From positions 1 through 6,011 of the forward strand of contig JAITWP010000095.1 of assembly GCA_031285365.1 (NCBI GenBank): a DNA stretch of 6,011 nt. The letters run 5' to 3'. Below the pieces are notes generated by a model that saw only the letters and a program-made list of their open reading frames with translations, did not search any database and had not been told where the DNA came from. Position numbers and translations under genes: made by a program. Shown one piece after another: positions 1 through 5,572 of the stretch. The DNA comes from Azoarcus sp. (GTDB taxonomy: Bacteria; Pseudomonadota; Gammaproteobacteria; Burkholderiales; Rhodocyclaceae). Position 1 is the stretch's first letter. The number at the start of each line of letters is the position of its first letter.

Positions 1-606
1 GTGCCCGCGCCGATGTTGCCCGCCAATGGCCCTATTCTCAAGGCGCTTGCCTTGCCGCGCAGGATGGGGATCACCCATGCTGCCGCAATCGGTGTCGAAC
101 CCCAACTCGCTGCCCTCGATCATGCCTTGCAAGCGGGGTTGCGCTTCGTCCAGATTCGGGAAAATGCGTTACCTGAGCCCGAACGACGGGCGTTTGCGAA
201 AGAAGCTGTTCGCCGTGCGCACGCGGCGGGCGCGTTGGTTGTGGTCAATGGCGAACCGGAACTGGCGCGTGAAGCCGGGGCCGACGGCCTGCACCTGACG
301 GCGGCACGATTGATGGCGTGCAATTCGCGCCCGAATTTCGCATGGGCGGGAGCTTCCTGCCATATACGAACCGAACTCGAACATGCTGCCGCGCTGGGTC
401 TCGACTACGCGCTTCTTGGCGCGATAAAGCGCACGACGACCCACCCCGACGGCGAAACCCTGGGCTGGGAAGGCTTTGCGGCGATGGCTTCGGGATTGCC
501 GCTGCCGGTGTTTGCGCTGGGTGGGTTGAAAGGAGGCGATATGGGCACCGCACGGCTGTCTGGTGCGCACGGTATTGCGGCGATTCGAGGGGTGTGGGAA
601 ATCTGA
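1..606 (+). CDS. C-terminal ThiE/TenI-like domain of a Nudix (MutT)-thiamine-phosphate-synthase-like fusion protein (5' partial)
   Basis: The frame is open at the left edge, so the GTG at base 1 is probably internal and the true start lies upstream. The first ~20 visible residues (PMLPANGPILKAL) look like the end and linker of a MutT-type Nudix domain, as in the betaproteobacterial MutT-ThiE fusions. The rest is a TIM-barrel ThiE/TenI-like domain: QIRE (51-54), VNGE (82-85), DGLHL (95-99), GASCH followed by an EL pair (117-126), LLGAIKRTTTH (138-148), ALGGL (172-176) and GIAAIRG (191-197). The Nudix half of such proteins removes 8-oxo-dGTP from the nucleotide pool; the role of the ThiE-like half is not established. 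Canonical ThiE has an NDR motif where this protein has NGE, and HLGQ where it has HLTA, so true thiamine-phosphate synthase activity is doubtful. The gene converges on yacG with one base between stops. In E. coli mutT also converges on yacG, which supports the call. Confidence 0.85.
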   Translation: MPAPMLPANGPILKALALPRRMGITHAAAIGVEPQLAALDHALQAGLRFVQIRENALPEPERRAFAKEAVRRAHAAGALVVVNGEPELAREAGADGLHLTAARLMACNSRPNFAWAGASCHIRTELEHAAALGLDYALLGAIKRTTTHPDGETLGWEGFAAMASGLPLPVFALGGLKGGDMGTARLSGAHGIAAIRGVWEI

Positions 607-607
607 C

Positions 608-826
608 CTAATCGGCAACAAGACCGTTCGACGCCTCAGGTTCTCCGTCCTGTGGCGAACCGGATAGTCGGTATTCTTCGGAGGCCCAGGCTCCGAGGTC
701 GATCTGCTTGCAGCGTGCCGAGCAGAAGGGGCGATACGGATTCGCTTCGTTCCATTCGATTTCCTTGCTGCACTGGGGGCAACGCACAAGGCGCTTTTTG
801 GAACCAGATGCGTCGGATACGTTCAC
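608..826 (-). CDS. yacG: DNA gyrase inhibitor YacG, zinc-binding
   Basis: This small 72-residue protein has the YacG four-cysteine zinc site: Cys16-Pro-Gln-Cys19 and Cys35-x3-Cys39, within RCPQC and FCSARCK. The family signature RPFCSxRCKxIDLGxW spans residues 32-47. E. coli YacG has 65 residues, so the length fits. In E. coli it binds the GyrB C-terminal region and blocks DNA binding by gyrase; that role is transferred here by family. The start is GTG at 824-826 and forms a four-base GTGA overlap with the zapD stop. No clear Shine-Dalgarno precedes it, so translation is probably coupled to zapD. The C-terminal tail after the zinc domain (residues ~53-72) is acidic and low in conservation, as is usual. 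It is the last gene of the leftward cluster. Confidence 0.95.
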   Translation of the reverse strand: MNVSDASGSKKRLVRCPQCSKEIEWNEANPYRPFCSARCKQIDLGAWASEEYRLSGSPQDGEPEASNGLVAD

Positions 827-1578
827 AGGCCGCAGAAAGTGAGTTCAAACGGTAGGTCGCGTTCGAGCGGACGAGGCCGAACCTGGGTTTCAGGCAGCAG
901 AAAACGGATGTTGAGCGCGTATTTGTTTGCGCTGATTTCGGGTACGGCCGCTTCGGTGCGGGCAATGCGGATGCGGACCATCTGCGCGGTGCTGCCGCCC
1001 ATGGGCATCTGGAATGTCCCGCCTCGCGCAACCTGCGATTCCACCCGGCCGCTCGAACGGAGCAGACGCAACACGATGGCCAGCGCCTCCTCGATGGGTT
1101 TCATCGGTTTGACCCAGGCATCGAGATCACGATGACGGCTTTGGGCGTCGCGGTTGAGCCAATAGTGGTAGGAGGGTAGATCGAATTCGCACGCACCGCC
1201 GGGAATGGAAGCGCGGTTGCGGATGCTCGTCAGCCACTCGTTATCGCGCAGGTGCTGGCCGAAGCGGCCCGTCATCGCCAGCAGGTTCGATGAGGTTTGC
1301 TCAATCTCCTTGAGTGCGTCGTTGAGCGCCTCCTCGGAGATGTCCGGGTTGTCGCGGAACGACAGCAATATCTGTCGTTGTCGTTCAAGCTCTTGAACGA
1401 GGTCTATCTTGAGGTCGGCGCGTCCGGCAACTTCGACGGTCTCGAACAGGGCGAGAATGGCGATGTGGTGATGCATCGGTTCGTCGCTGTTGCGGAAATG
1501 AACGCTTCTCTGGAGCAAGTCTTCCAGGCGCAGAAAGGTGCGTATGCGCTCGTTAAAGGGATATTCGTAAGTAATCAC
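823..1578 (-). CDS. zapD: Cell division protein ZapD (FtsZ-associated)
   Basis: ZapD is a cytoplasmic FtsZ-binding protein that cross-links protofilaments and stabilises the Z-ring. The N-terminus MITYEYPFNERIRTFLRLEDL matches the start of the family closely. A helical region follows, then the conserved block IPGGACEFDLPSYHYWL (about 125-141), and a beta-rich C-terminal half ending FELTFCGL. I chose GTG at 1576-1578 as the start because it places the first residue exactly where family members begin. It gives 251 residues (E. coli has 247), and a weak GGAA lies five bases upstream. A longer in-frame GTG at 1648-1650 would add 24 residues (MLSSMRSGFSPALPP...) that do not look like ZapD. The stop overlaps the yacG start. 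The gene stands 97 bases downstream of coaE, the loosest junction inside the birA-yacG block. Confidence 0.95.
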   Translation of the reverse strand: MITYEYPFNERIRTFLRLEDLLQRSVHFRNSDEPMHHHIAILALFETVEVAGRADLKIDLVQELERQRQILLSFRDNPDISEEALNDALKEIEQTSSNLLAMTGRFGQHLRDNEWLTSIRNRASIPGGACEFDLPSYHYWLNRDAQSRHRDLDAWVKPMKPIEEALAIVLRLLRSSGRVESQVARGGTFQMPMGGSTAQMVRIRIARTEAAVPEISANKYALNIRFLLPETQVRPRPLERDLPFELTFCGL

Positions 1579-1640
1579 GTTCGTTCCGGAGAAAGAATCG
1601 GGTATTGGAGGCAATGCAGGCGAAAAGCCTGAACGCATGG

Positions 1641-1649
1641 ATGATAACA
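1641..1649 (-). promoter_or_regulatory. Possible extended -10 element upstream of zapD
   Basis: On the minus strand the sequence reads TGTTATCAT. This fits an extended -10 (TG, one base, then TATCAT, five of six matches to TATAAT). It lies about 60 bases upstream of the chosen zapD GTG, in the 97-base coaE-zapD gap. No good -35 hexamer is visible at the usual distance. It could serve zapD-yacG separately from the upstream genes, but a chance match is quite possible. Confidence 0.22.
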
Positions 1650-1653
1650 CGCC

Positions 1654-1669
1654 ATTCGCAAGGGCGAAT
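1654..1669 (-). repeat. Perfect 6-bp inverted repeat with 4-base loop, just after coaE
   Basis: ATTCGC and GCGAAT are separated by four bases, forming a small hairpin six bases after the coaE stop codon. No T-run follows it on the minus strand, so it does not read as an intrinsic terminator. A second small hairpin (CAGGC, GAAAA loop, GCCTG on the plus strand) lies at 1617-1631 in the same gap. These could modulate mRNA processing between coaE and zapD or be incidental. Confidence 0.35.
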
Positions 1670-1675
1670 TCATGT

Positions 1676-2305
1676 TCATGTTGTCTGATTTACGGCAGGT
1701 ATGGCAAGGGTAAGGTAACGGGCGTGCAGGGCATCGACCCGTGCCTGGAGCGCGTCCAGCGAGCCGTTGTTGTCGATCACGTCGTCGGCAACGGCGAGCC
1801 TCGCTTCGCGGCTGGCCTGGATGGCGAGAATGGCTTCGATCTCGTTGCGTGAATGTTTGTCGCGGGCGGCGACTCTGTCGGTTTGCAGTTCGCGCGGGCA
1901 ATCAACCACGCAAACACGGTCGCAACATCCGAACCAGCGGCCCGTTTCGACCAGTAACGGAACGTCGATGATGACGTAAGGGCTGCGGGCGATGGCAGAG
2001 CGGCGCAGACTCTCGGCCTCGATCAACGGGTGCAGGATGCCTTCGAGGCGCTTACGCGCTACCGGATCGGCAAAAACCAGCGCACGCATGCGGGGGCGAT
2101 CCAATCCGCCGTCGGCGGCAATCGCCGATTCGCCGAAAGCGGCCCGTAGCGAGGGAATCACCGCACCACCGGGAGCGGTCAATTCTCGGGCGATGGCGTC
2201 GGTATCGACGATTTCGATGCCGTGACTGGCGAAGCGCGCTGCCACCGTGCTCTTGCCGCTGGCAATGCCTCCGGTCAGGCCGACTTTCAGAGTTGGACCG
2301 CTCAT
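1676..2305 (-). CDS. coaE: Dephospho-CoA kinase
   Basis: CoaE phosphorylates the ribose 3'-hydroxyl of dephospho-CoA with ATP, the final step of coenzyme A synthesis in the cytoplasm. The protein shows the P-loop GGIASGKS (residues 12-19), the substrate-site motif VDTDAIAREL (33-42), the lid-region LEGILHPLIE (87-96), VIIDVPLLVETG (111-122) with the conserved Asp and Pro-Leu-Leu, and DRVCVVDCP followed by the QxxR segment (129-144). At 209 residues it has the normal length. The start is ATG at 2303-2305, which overlaps the SPOR-protein stop as ATGA. A TTG three codons upstream is possible but less likely. No Shine-Dalgarno is evident, which suggests coupled translation. Its neighbours zapD and yacG follow in the order known from E. 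coli and many proteobacteria. Confidence 0.97.
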   Translation of the reverse strand: MSGPTLKVGLTGGIASGKSTVAARFASHGIEIVDTDAIARELTAPGGAVIPSLRAAFGESAIAADGGLDRPRMRALVFADPVARKRLEGILHPLIEAESLRRSAIARSPYVIIDVPLLVETGRWFGCCDRVCVVDCPRELQTDRVAARDKHSRNEIEAILAIQASREARLAVADDVIDNNGSLDALQARVDALHARYLTLAIPAVNQTT

Positions 2306-2964
2306 GGCGTGCAACGTCTGTGGCGCCTGGCAAAAGGCTGCCCGGCCAGCAAGGTTTCGGCCTGACTTATGGTGACGGTAGATTCTATCCGGCGCTCGGG
2401 AGTGTTGCGGGTATCGATGCTGGCATTGATGCCCTTGGACTTTACCGTTTCGAGATAACGCTCGGCGCTTTGCCGGTTCCTGAACGGGCTGCCGAGCACG
2501 ATCGCGAATTTGCCGCCTCCGGCTTCTTCGATGTGAATATCGTCTTTCTCCACGCCCAACTCGGTCATGTTATCCGCCAGGATTTCGGCAGCTTCACGGG
2601 TGGGCAGGGGTGGAACGCGCACCCTCCATGATGACGCGACCTGGACATCTCGCGTGGTCGTCTGGATGTTTGCAGCGGAAAACAGTGAGATCAGCTTGTT
2701 GTTCTGGGCAGGACTTAGACCGCTCCATACCAGGCAGACCGCCTGTTCCGACTCGTTCGGGGGAGGGGCATCCTGGGTACTGATGATCTGCACGATTTCC
2801 GGTGGGGGTGTCGGCCCGAGAACCTTGATGTACTCCGGGTGTAATTCGATGGAAACCCTGCCTGGTTCTTCGGATGGACCGAGACCGAACCAGCCGCGCA
2901 AGGCGGCGAGAAACAGGAAATTGAGCAGCAGGAAAAGAATGAACAGGAAACGTGTCGTAGTCAT
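2302..2964 (-). CDS. Membrane-anchored SPOR-domain protein
   Basis: This 220-residue protein has one N-terminal hydrophobic segment (about residues 6-22, FLFILFLLLNFLFLAAL) with few charges before it, so it is probably anchored in the inner membrane with the rest in the periplasm. A Pro-rich linker follows (around 51-70). The C-terminal part (about 111-190) resembles a SPOR domain: WRVRVPPLPTREAAEILADNM, then GKFAIVLGSPF and a SAERYLETVKSKGI segment. SPOR domains bind glycan strands lacking stem peptides, which collect at division septa. A role at the septum or in envelope remodelling is inferred from the domain alone. The last ~20 residues are Arg-rich and outside the domain. The gene starts six bases after coaX and its TGA overlaps the coaE ATG. 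It is a common companion of coaX in betaproteobacteria. No specific gene name is warranted. Confidence 0.82.
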   Translation of the reverse strand: MTTTRFLFILFLLLNFLFLAALRGWFGLGPSEEPGRVSIELHPEYIKVLGPTPPPEIVQIISTQDAPPPNESEQAVCLVWSGLSPAQNNKLISLFSAANIQTTTRDVQVASSWRVRVPPLPTREAAEILADNMTELGVEKDDIHIEEAGGGKFAIVLGSPFRNRQSAERYLETVKSKGINASIDTRNTPERRIESTVTISQAETLLAGQPFARRHRRCTP

Positions 2965-2970
2965 GGTATG

Positions 2971-3684
2971 TCAGGCGGCGCGCGCAATTCGGTGCAGGCC
3001 GTCGAGAACGAGGTTGTCTATCCTCTGGAAAGGAATGTCAAGCAGTGATTCGATATTATCCGCCGCGCCGCCGCTCAACAGGCAGACGGGGCGCGGGGAA
3101 TCCATGTGGCGGAAGACGCGCTCGATGGCGCCTGCCTGCGCGTTGAGGCAACCTGAGACGATGGAGTCGGCGGTATCGCGCGGATGGTCGCGGTAGCGTC
3201 CCCCGGTTGCCGTCAACTGCGCCGTACCGTGGCTGAGCGCCTGCCGCATCAATTCCACTCCGGGCAGGATGTGCCCGCCGATGAAACGCCCATCGGCACT
3301 CAGGATGTCCAGTGTGGTTGCGGTTCCGGCCATCACGACCAGGATGTCTCGGGAACGATGATAACCGCGTGCACCGATCAGGGCCGCCCAACGATCCGCG
3401 CCGAGCCGCGCGGGATGGGTGTACATGTTGTGAACGTCGCAGCGCTGCGCGCCGGAACTGATCCACTCCAGGGAGAGTCCCCGCCGGGCAATGATCGCCG
3501 CCAGGGCTTCGCCCTTGGCAGGTCCCGCCACGTTGCAGCCCAATACCCGTGTGATGCCCGGCGTTTCGAGGCAGACGGCCAGATCGTTGGGTGCGTCGTG
3601 CGTGCACGTGCCCGAAGCATGGACGTTTTCACCCACCAGACGCCATTTGATTCGGCTGTTGCCGGCATCGACGAGCAGCATCAT
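2971..3684 (-). CDS. coaX: Type III pantothenate kinase (Baf family)
   Basis: CoaX phosphorylates pantothenate with ATP, the first committed step of coenzyme A synthesis. Type III enzymes belong to the ASKHA fold and resist feedback by CoA. Visible motifs are the phosphate loop VDAGNSRIKW (5-14), NMYTHPARLGADRW (86-99) with the catalytic Asp97 in GADR, MAGTATTLD (118-126), GGHILPGVELM (136-146) with a downstream GTAQL, and a C-terminal SGGAADNIESLL. The protein has 237 residues, within the family range. I chose ATG at 3682-3684 because it overlaps the birA stop as ATGA and starts the protein directly at the beta strand before VDAGNS. A second ATG follows at once. The Arg/Pro-rich 32-residue extension possible upstream is birA coding sequence in another frame. 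Bordetella Baf has the same lineage-type variation (SFGTATT) at the GTATT motif. Confidence 0.95.
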   Translation of the reverse strand: MMLLVDAGNSRIKWRLVGENVHASGTCTHDAPNDLAVCLETPGITRVLGCNVAGPAKGEALAAIIARRGLSLEWISSGAQRCDVHNMYTHPARLGADRWAALIGARGYHRSRDILVVMAGTATTLDILSADGRFIGGHILPGVELMRQALSHGTAQLTATGGRYRDHPRDTADSIVSGCLNAQAGAIERVFRHMDSPRPVCLLSGGAADNIESLLDIPFQRIDNLVLDGLHRIARAA

Positions 3685-4487
3685 GGCGCGGGCCGCAGGG
3701 AAACGTCGCCCGCGTATACGCGGCGCGGGCCTTCGTCGGTGCGCACGAGCAGGACGCCTTCTTCGTCCACGCCCAGGCAAAGGCCGGATATGTCCAGTTC
3801 TTCTCCGCTGACCCGCACCGGCAGATTGGCAAAGGCGTTGCGTTGCTGCCAGGCATTGCGCAGCAGGGCAAAGCCTGTGCTGGCGTAAGTCGTGAGCATC
3901 GGGTGAAGTTCGGACAGGATGGCGGCGAGCAGCGTCTCAAGCGCGGGCAGTTCACCCAGTTCACAAGCCAGATCGGTTACGGCACCGCTTTCGGGAATCA
4001 CGACGTCTGCGGGCAGGCGCAGGTTCAGGCCGATACCGATGACCGCCGTGAGTGTGCGTTCCGGCAACACTTCCACCAGTATCCCGGCGATTTTCGCGCC
4101 ATGCACGAGCACATCGTTGGGCCACTTGAGCGTGACGGAGGAAGTTCCCAGTTTTTCGAGCGCGCGCGCCAGAGCCAATCCTACAGCCAGAGACAGTCCG
4201 GCGGGCGCGGGCGCGTCAGGGGCGAAGCGCCACAACACCGAAAACGTCAGGCTTGCACCCGGCCAAGACAGCCATTGCCGCCCACGTCGCCCGCGTCCGG
4301 CGTTCTGCCGTGCGGCGATGAGCACATGCGAGCGTCCATCGTTTTCGGGCGGGGCATCCAGCAGGACGGAATTGGTCGATGTGCACTCCTCCACCCAGCG
4401 AATATCGAAAGCCGATGCGAGCGAACCCAGCGCCGCAGTGAGCGCGGCGAGATCGGGGGCAGGGGCGTGAGCGGGAGAAATGTTCAT
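3681..4487 (-). CDS. birA: Biotin--[acetyl-CoA-carboxylase] ligase, catalytic-domain-only
   Basis: BirA activates biotin as biotinyl-5'-AMP and attaches it to the lysine of biotin carboxyl carrier domains such as AccB. The 268-residue protein carries CTSTNS (35-40), the biotinyl-AMP loop GRGRRGRQW (64-72), LKWPNDVLV (120-128) followed by KIAGILVE (132-139) with the active-site Lys, and IGIGLN (150-155). A C-terminal beta-barrel domain follows (about 220-265, VRVSGEELDISG...). There is no N-terminal winged helix, so this is a monofunctional ligase that cannot repress biotin genes as the E. coli protein does. The ATG at 4485-4487 has no clear Shine-Dalgarno, so the first ~20 residues are less certain. 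The gene leads the block birA-coaX-SPOR-coaE. Biotin carboxylation of acetyl-CoA gives a loose metabolic link to CoA synthesis. Confidence 0.95.
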   Translation of the reverse strand: MNISPAHAPAPDLAALTAALGSLASAFDIRWVEECTSTNSVLLDAPPENDGRSHVLIAARQNAGRGRRGRQWLSWPGASLTFSVLWRFAPDAPAPAGLSLAVGLALARALEKLGTSSVTLKWPNDVLVHGAKIAGILVEVLPERTLTAVIGIGLNLRLPADVVIPESGAVTDLACELGELPALETLLAAILSELHPMLTTYASTGFALLRNAWQQRNAFANLPVRVSGEELDISGLCLGVDEEGVLLVRTDEGPRRVYAGDVSLRPAP

Positions 4488-4506
4488 GAGCGTTCAGCGC
4501 AGGAAA

Positions 4507-4527
4507 CCGTAATTATTACATTTACGG
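4507..4527. repeat. Inverted repeat in the birA upstream gap
   Basis: The arms CCGTAA and TTACGG are perfect complements around a nine-base AT-rich centre, 20 to 40 bases upstream of the birA start. The centre contains the -10-like element described separately. This could be a dyad operator or just a weak hairpin between the hydrolase and birA. No T-run follows on the minus strand, so it is not a convincing terminator. Confidence 0.35.
4512..4520 (-). promoter_or_regulatory. Possible extended -10 element for the birA-coaX cluster
   Basis: On the minus strand the bases read TGTAATAAT, a TGn plus AATAAT (five of six matches to TATAAT), about 25 bases before the birA ATG. It sits in the most AT-rich patch of an otherwise GC-rich window. 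The sequence 17 bases upstream (ACTCGA) is a poor -35, so promoter strength would rest on the extended -10. This is an inference from sequence shape only. Confidence 0.3.
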
Positions 4528-4558
4528 AACCGCTTCGAGTGCATCGTTGCGCTTCACT

Positions 4559-4571
4559 ACCGTGTCACGGT
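4559..4571. repeat. 13-base palindrome across the hydrolase stop codon
   Basis: ACCGTG and CACGGT flank a single central T, giving a perfect dyad that includes the TGA of the leftward hydrolase gene. A run of T follows on the plus strand only, where no gene needs terminating. As RNA it could form only a four-base-pair stem. Chance or a protein-binding dyad are both possible. Confidence 0.25.
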
Positions 4572-5560
4572 TTTTCCGTCAGGCGTTCGATCATCTTCCA
4601 CACGGCCTCGATCTGTGGCGCGGTACGAGTGTGGTAGAGGAGGTCGGTGTAGCCCCACCAGTCCCAGCAGCCGTTCGCGTTCCCGGTGTTCGATGTCTGT
4701 GGGTAGAGCACGAGCAGGCGATTGGTTTCGGCCCATTCGTTGTAGCCGGATTGGCGGGGCCAGGTTTCGCCCGTCGTGGCGACGTTTTGTTGGCAACCGT
4801 GGAAGGCGATATGAACGCGGCAGCCCCCTGCGCGGCAGATGGAGGGGATATAGACGTAGGCGACGTCTCCCATGCTTGCCTTGCGTGCAGTGAATTCGGA
4901 TTGATTGAATGCGAGCAGTTCTCCGGTTGCCGCTTGCACCTTGGGGCGTAACTCGCCGAGCAGGTGCGCGAGTAGACGACCGGGTGCGTCGAAATCGCCG
5001 CAATGATTGATGTAGGGCGGCCCCGTTATTTCGCAGGCGGTTTTCGCCGAAGGCACGATCATGGCGTGACCAGCACTTGGCAGGCGCTCGTGCATGATGG
5101 CTGATTCAGGTAGCCATTGCTGGTAAAACTCGTGAGTTGCATCCATTACGTCGTTTTTCACGGTGGCATCCCGTCCGCCGGAGAGCAGCCAGACACGGCT
5201 GTTGCGCAGTCCATCCGGCGGATCAATGCGCCCGGCGGCAGCCTGTCTGTCGACTTCCAGGCGCAACGTGTCCACCTTGGGCACAGGCGTAAAGAAACCA
5301 GGTGACATGCAAGACCATAGAGCTTTGTAGAGGCTTCCCCCTGCGCAGAAGTACGGACCGCCTGCCAGGATGCCTGCCCCGCGTACCCGCGAAGAATGCG
5401 CGACGTGGAATTGCACCGCCATGGCTGCGCCTGAAGAAAGCCCCGAGATGGTCAGGCTCTCGGAGTCGGCAGCCAGGGCAGGCAGCGGTTCAGCAGCATG
5501 AACGGCAGCGAAAAAGAACGTTGTCATAAATACAGCAAAACATACTCTGAGTCTCTCCAT
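4565..5560 (-). CDS. Exported short-chain polyhydroxyalkanoate depolymerase-like esterase, type 2 catalytic domain
   Basis: This is an alpha/beta-hydrolase related to extracellular PHB depolymerases, which cut poly(3-hydroxybutyrate) into oligomers and monomers. Residues 1-22 (MERLR, then a hydrophobic run ending AVHA) form a signal peptide with likely cleavage near A22/A23. The lipase box GLSSG (40-44) gives Ser42; SGGRDATV supplies Asp131 and AGHAM His165. The oxyanion segment FHGCQQN (253-259) comes after the triad, the order that defines the type 2 domain. CWDWWGYTD (298-306) is also typical. Eight cysteines in the mature part fit disulfides in an exported protein. At 331 residues it has only the catalytic domain, with no linker or substrate-binding domain. 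I chose ATG at 5558-5560 because AAAGAGG stands five bases upstream and the signal peptide follows directly; a longer start would add 19 residues before it. It follows the antiporter gene by ten bases. The true substrate could be another short-chain ester. Confidence 0.88.
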   Translation of the reverse strand: MERLRVCFAVFMTTFFFAAVHAAEPLPALAADSESLTISGLSSGAAMAVQFHVAHSSRVRGAGILAGGPYFCAGGSLYKALWSCMSPGFFTPVPKVDTLRLEVDRQAAAGRIDPPDGLRNSRVWLLSGGRDATVKNDVMDATHEFYQQWLPESAIMHERLPSAGHAMIVPSAKTACEITGPPYINHCGDFDAPGRLLAHLLGELRPKVQAATGELLAFNQSEFTARKASMGDVAYVYIPSICRAGGCRVHIAFHGCQQNVATTGETWPRQSGYNEWAETNRLLVLYPQTSNTGNANGCWDWWGYTDLLYHTRTAPQIEAVWKMIERLTEKP

Positions 5561-5565
5561 TTGAA

Positions 5566-5572
5566 CCTCTTT
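5566..5572 (-). promoter_or_regulatory. Ribosome binding site of the depolymerase-like gene
   Basis: AAAGAGG on the minus strand lies five bases before the ATG at 5560 and overlaps the TAA stop of the upstream antiporter gene. It is the clearest Shine-Dalgarno in the window and decides the start over the upstream alternative. Confidence 0.75.

Noticed and set aside
169..789. Leftward open frame (206 codons) opposite the mutT-like gene and in another frame of yacG
   Set aside because: It has an Arg-rich shadow composition and conflicts with the ThiE-like domain and the YacG zinc motif.
2567..3196. Rightward open frame (209 codons) opposite the SPOR gene and coaX
   Set aside because: It spans the junction of two well-supported leftward genes and shows no domain.
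3685..3780. 32-residue N-terminal extension of CoaX
   Set aside because: It is Arg/Pro-rich, lies entirely inside birA, and has no counterpart in the family. The ATGA overlap start fits better.
3184..3888. Rightward open frame (234 codons) opposite coaX
   Set aside because: It is a shadow of coaX and the end of birA, with low-complexity composition and no motif.
4561..4577. Possible plus-strand terminator (dyad followed by a T run)
   Set aside because: The usable stem is only four base pairs and no rightward gene ends there.
3843..4637. Long rightward open frame (264 codons) opposite birA
   Set aside because: It lies almost wholly antisense to birA, whose motifs are unmistakable. The translation is rich in Gln, Arg and His with no recognisable domain, as expected of a shadow in GC-rich DNA.
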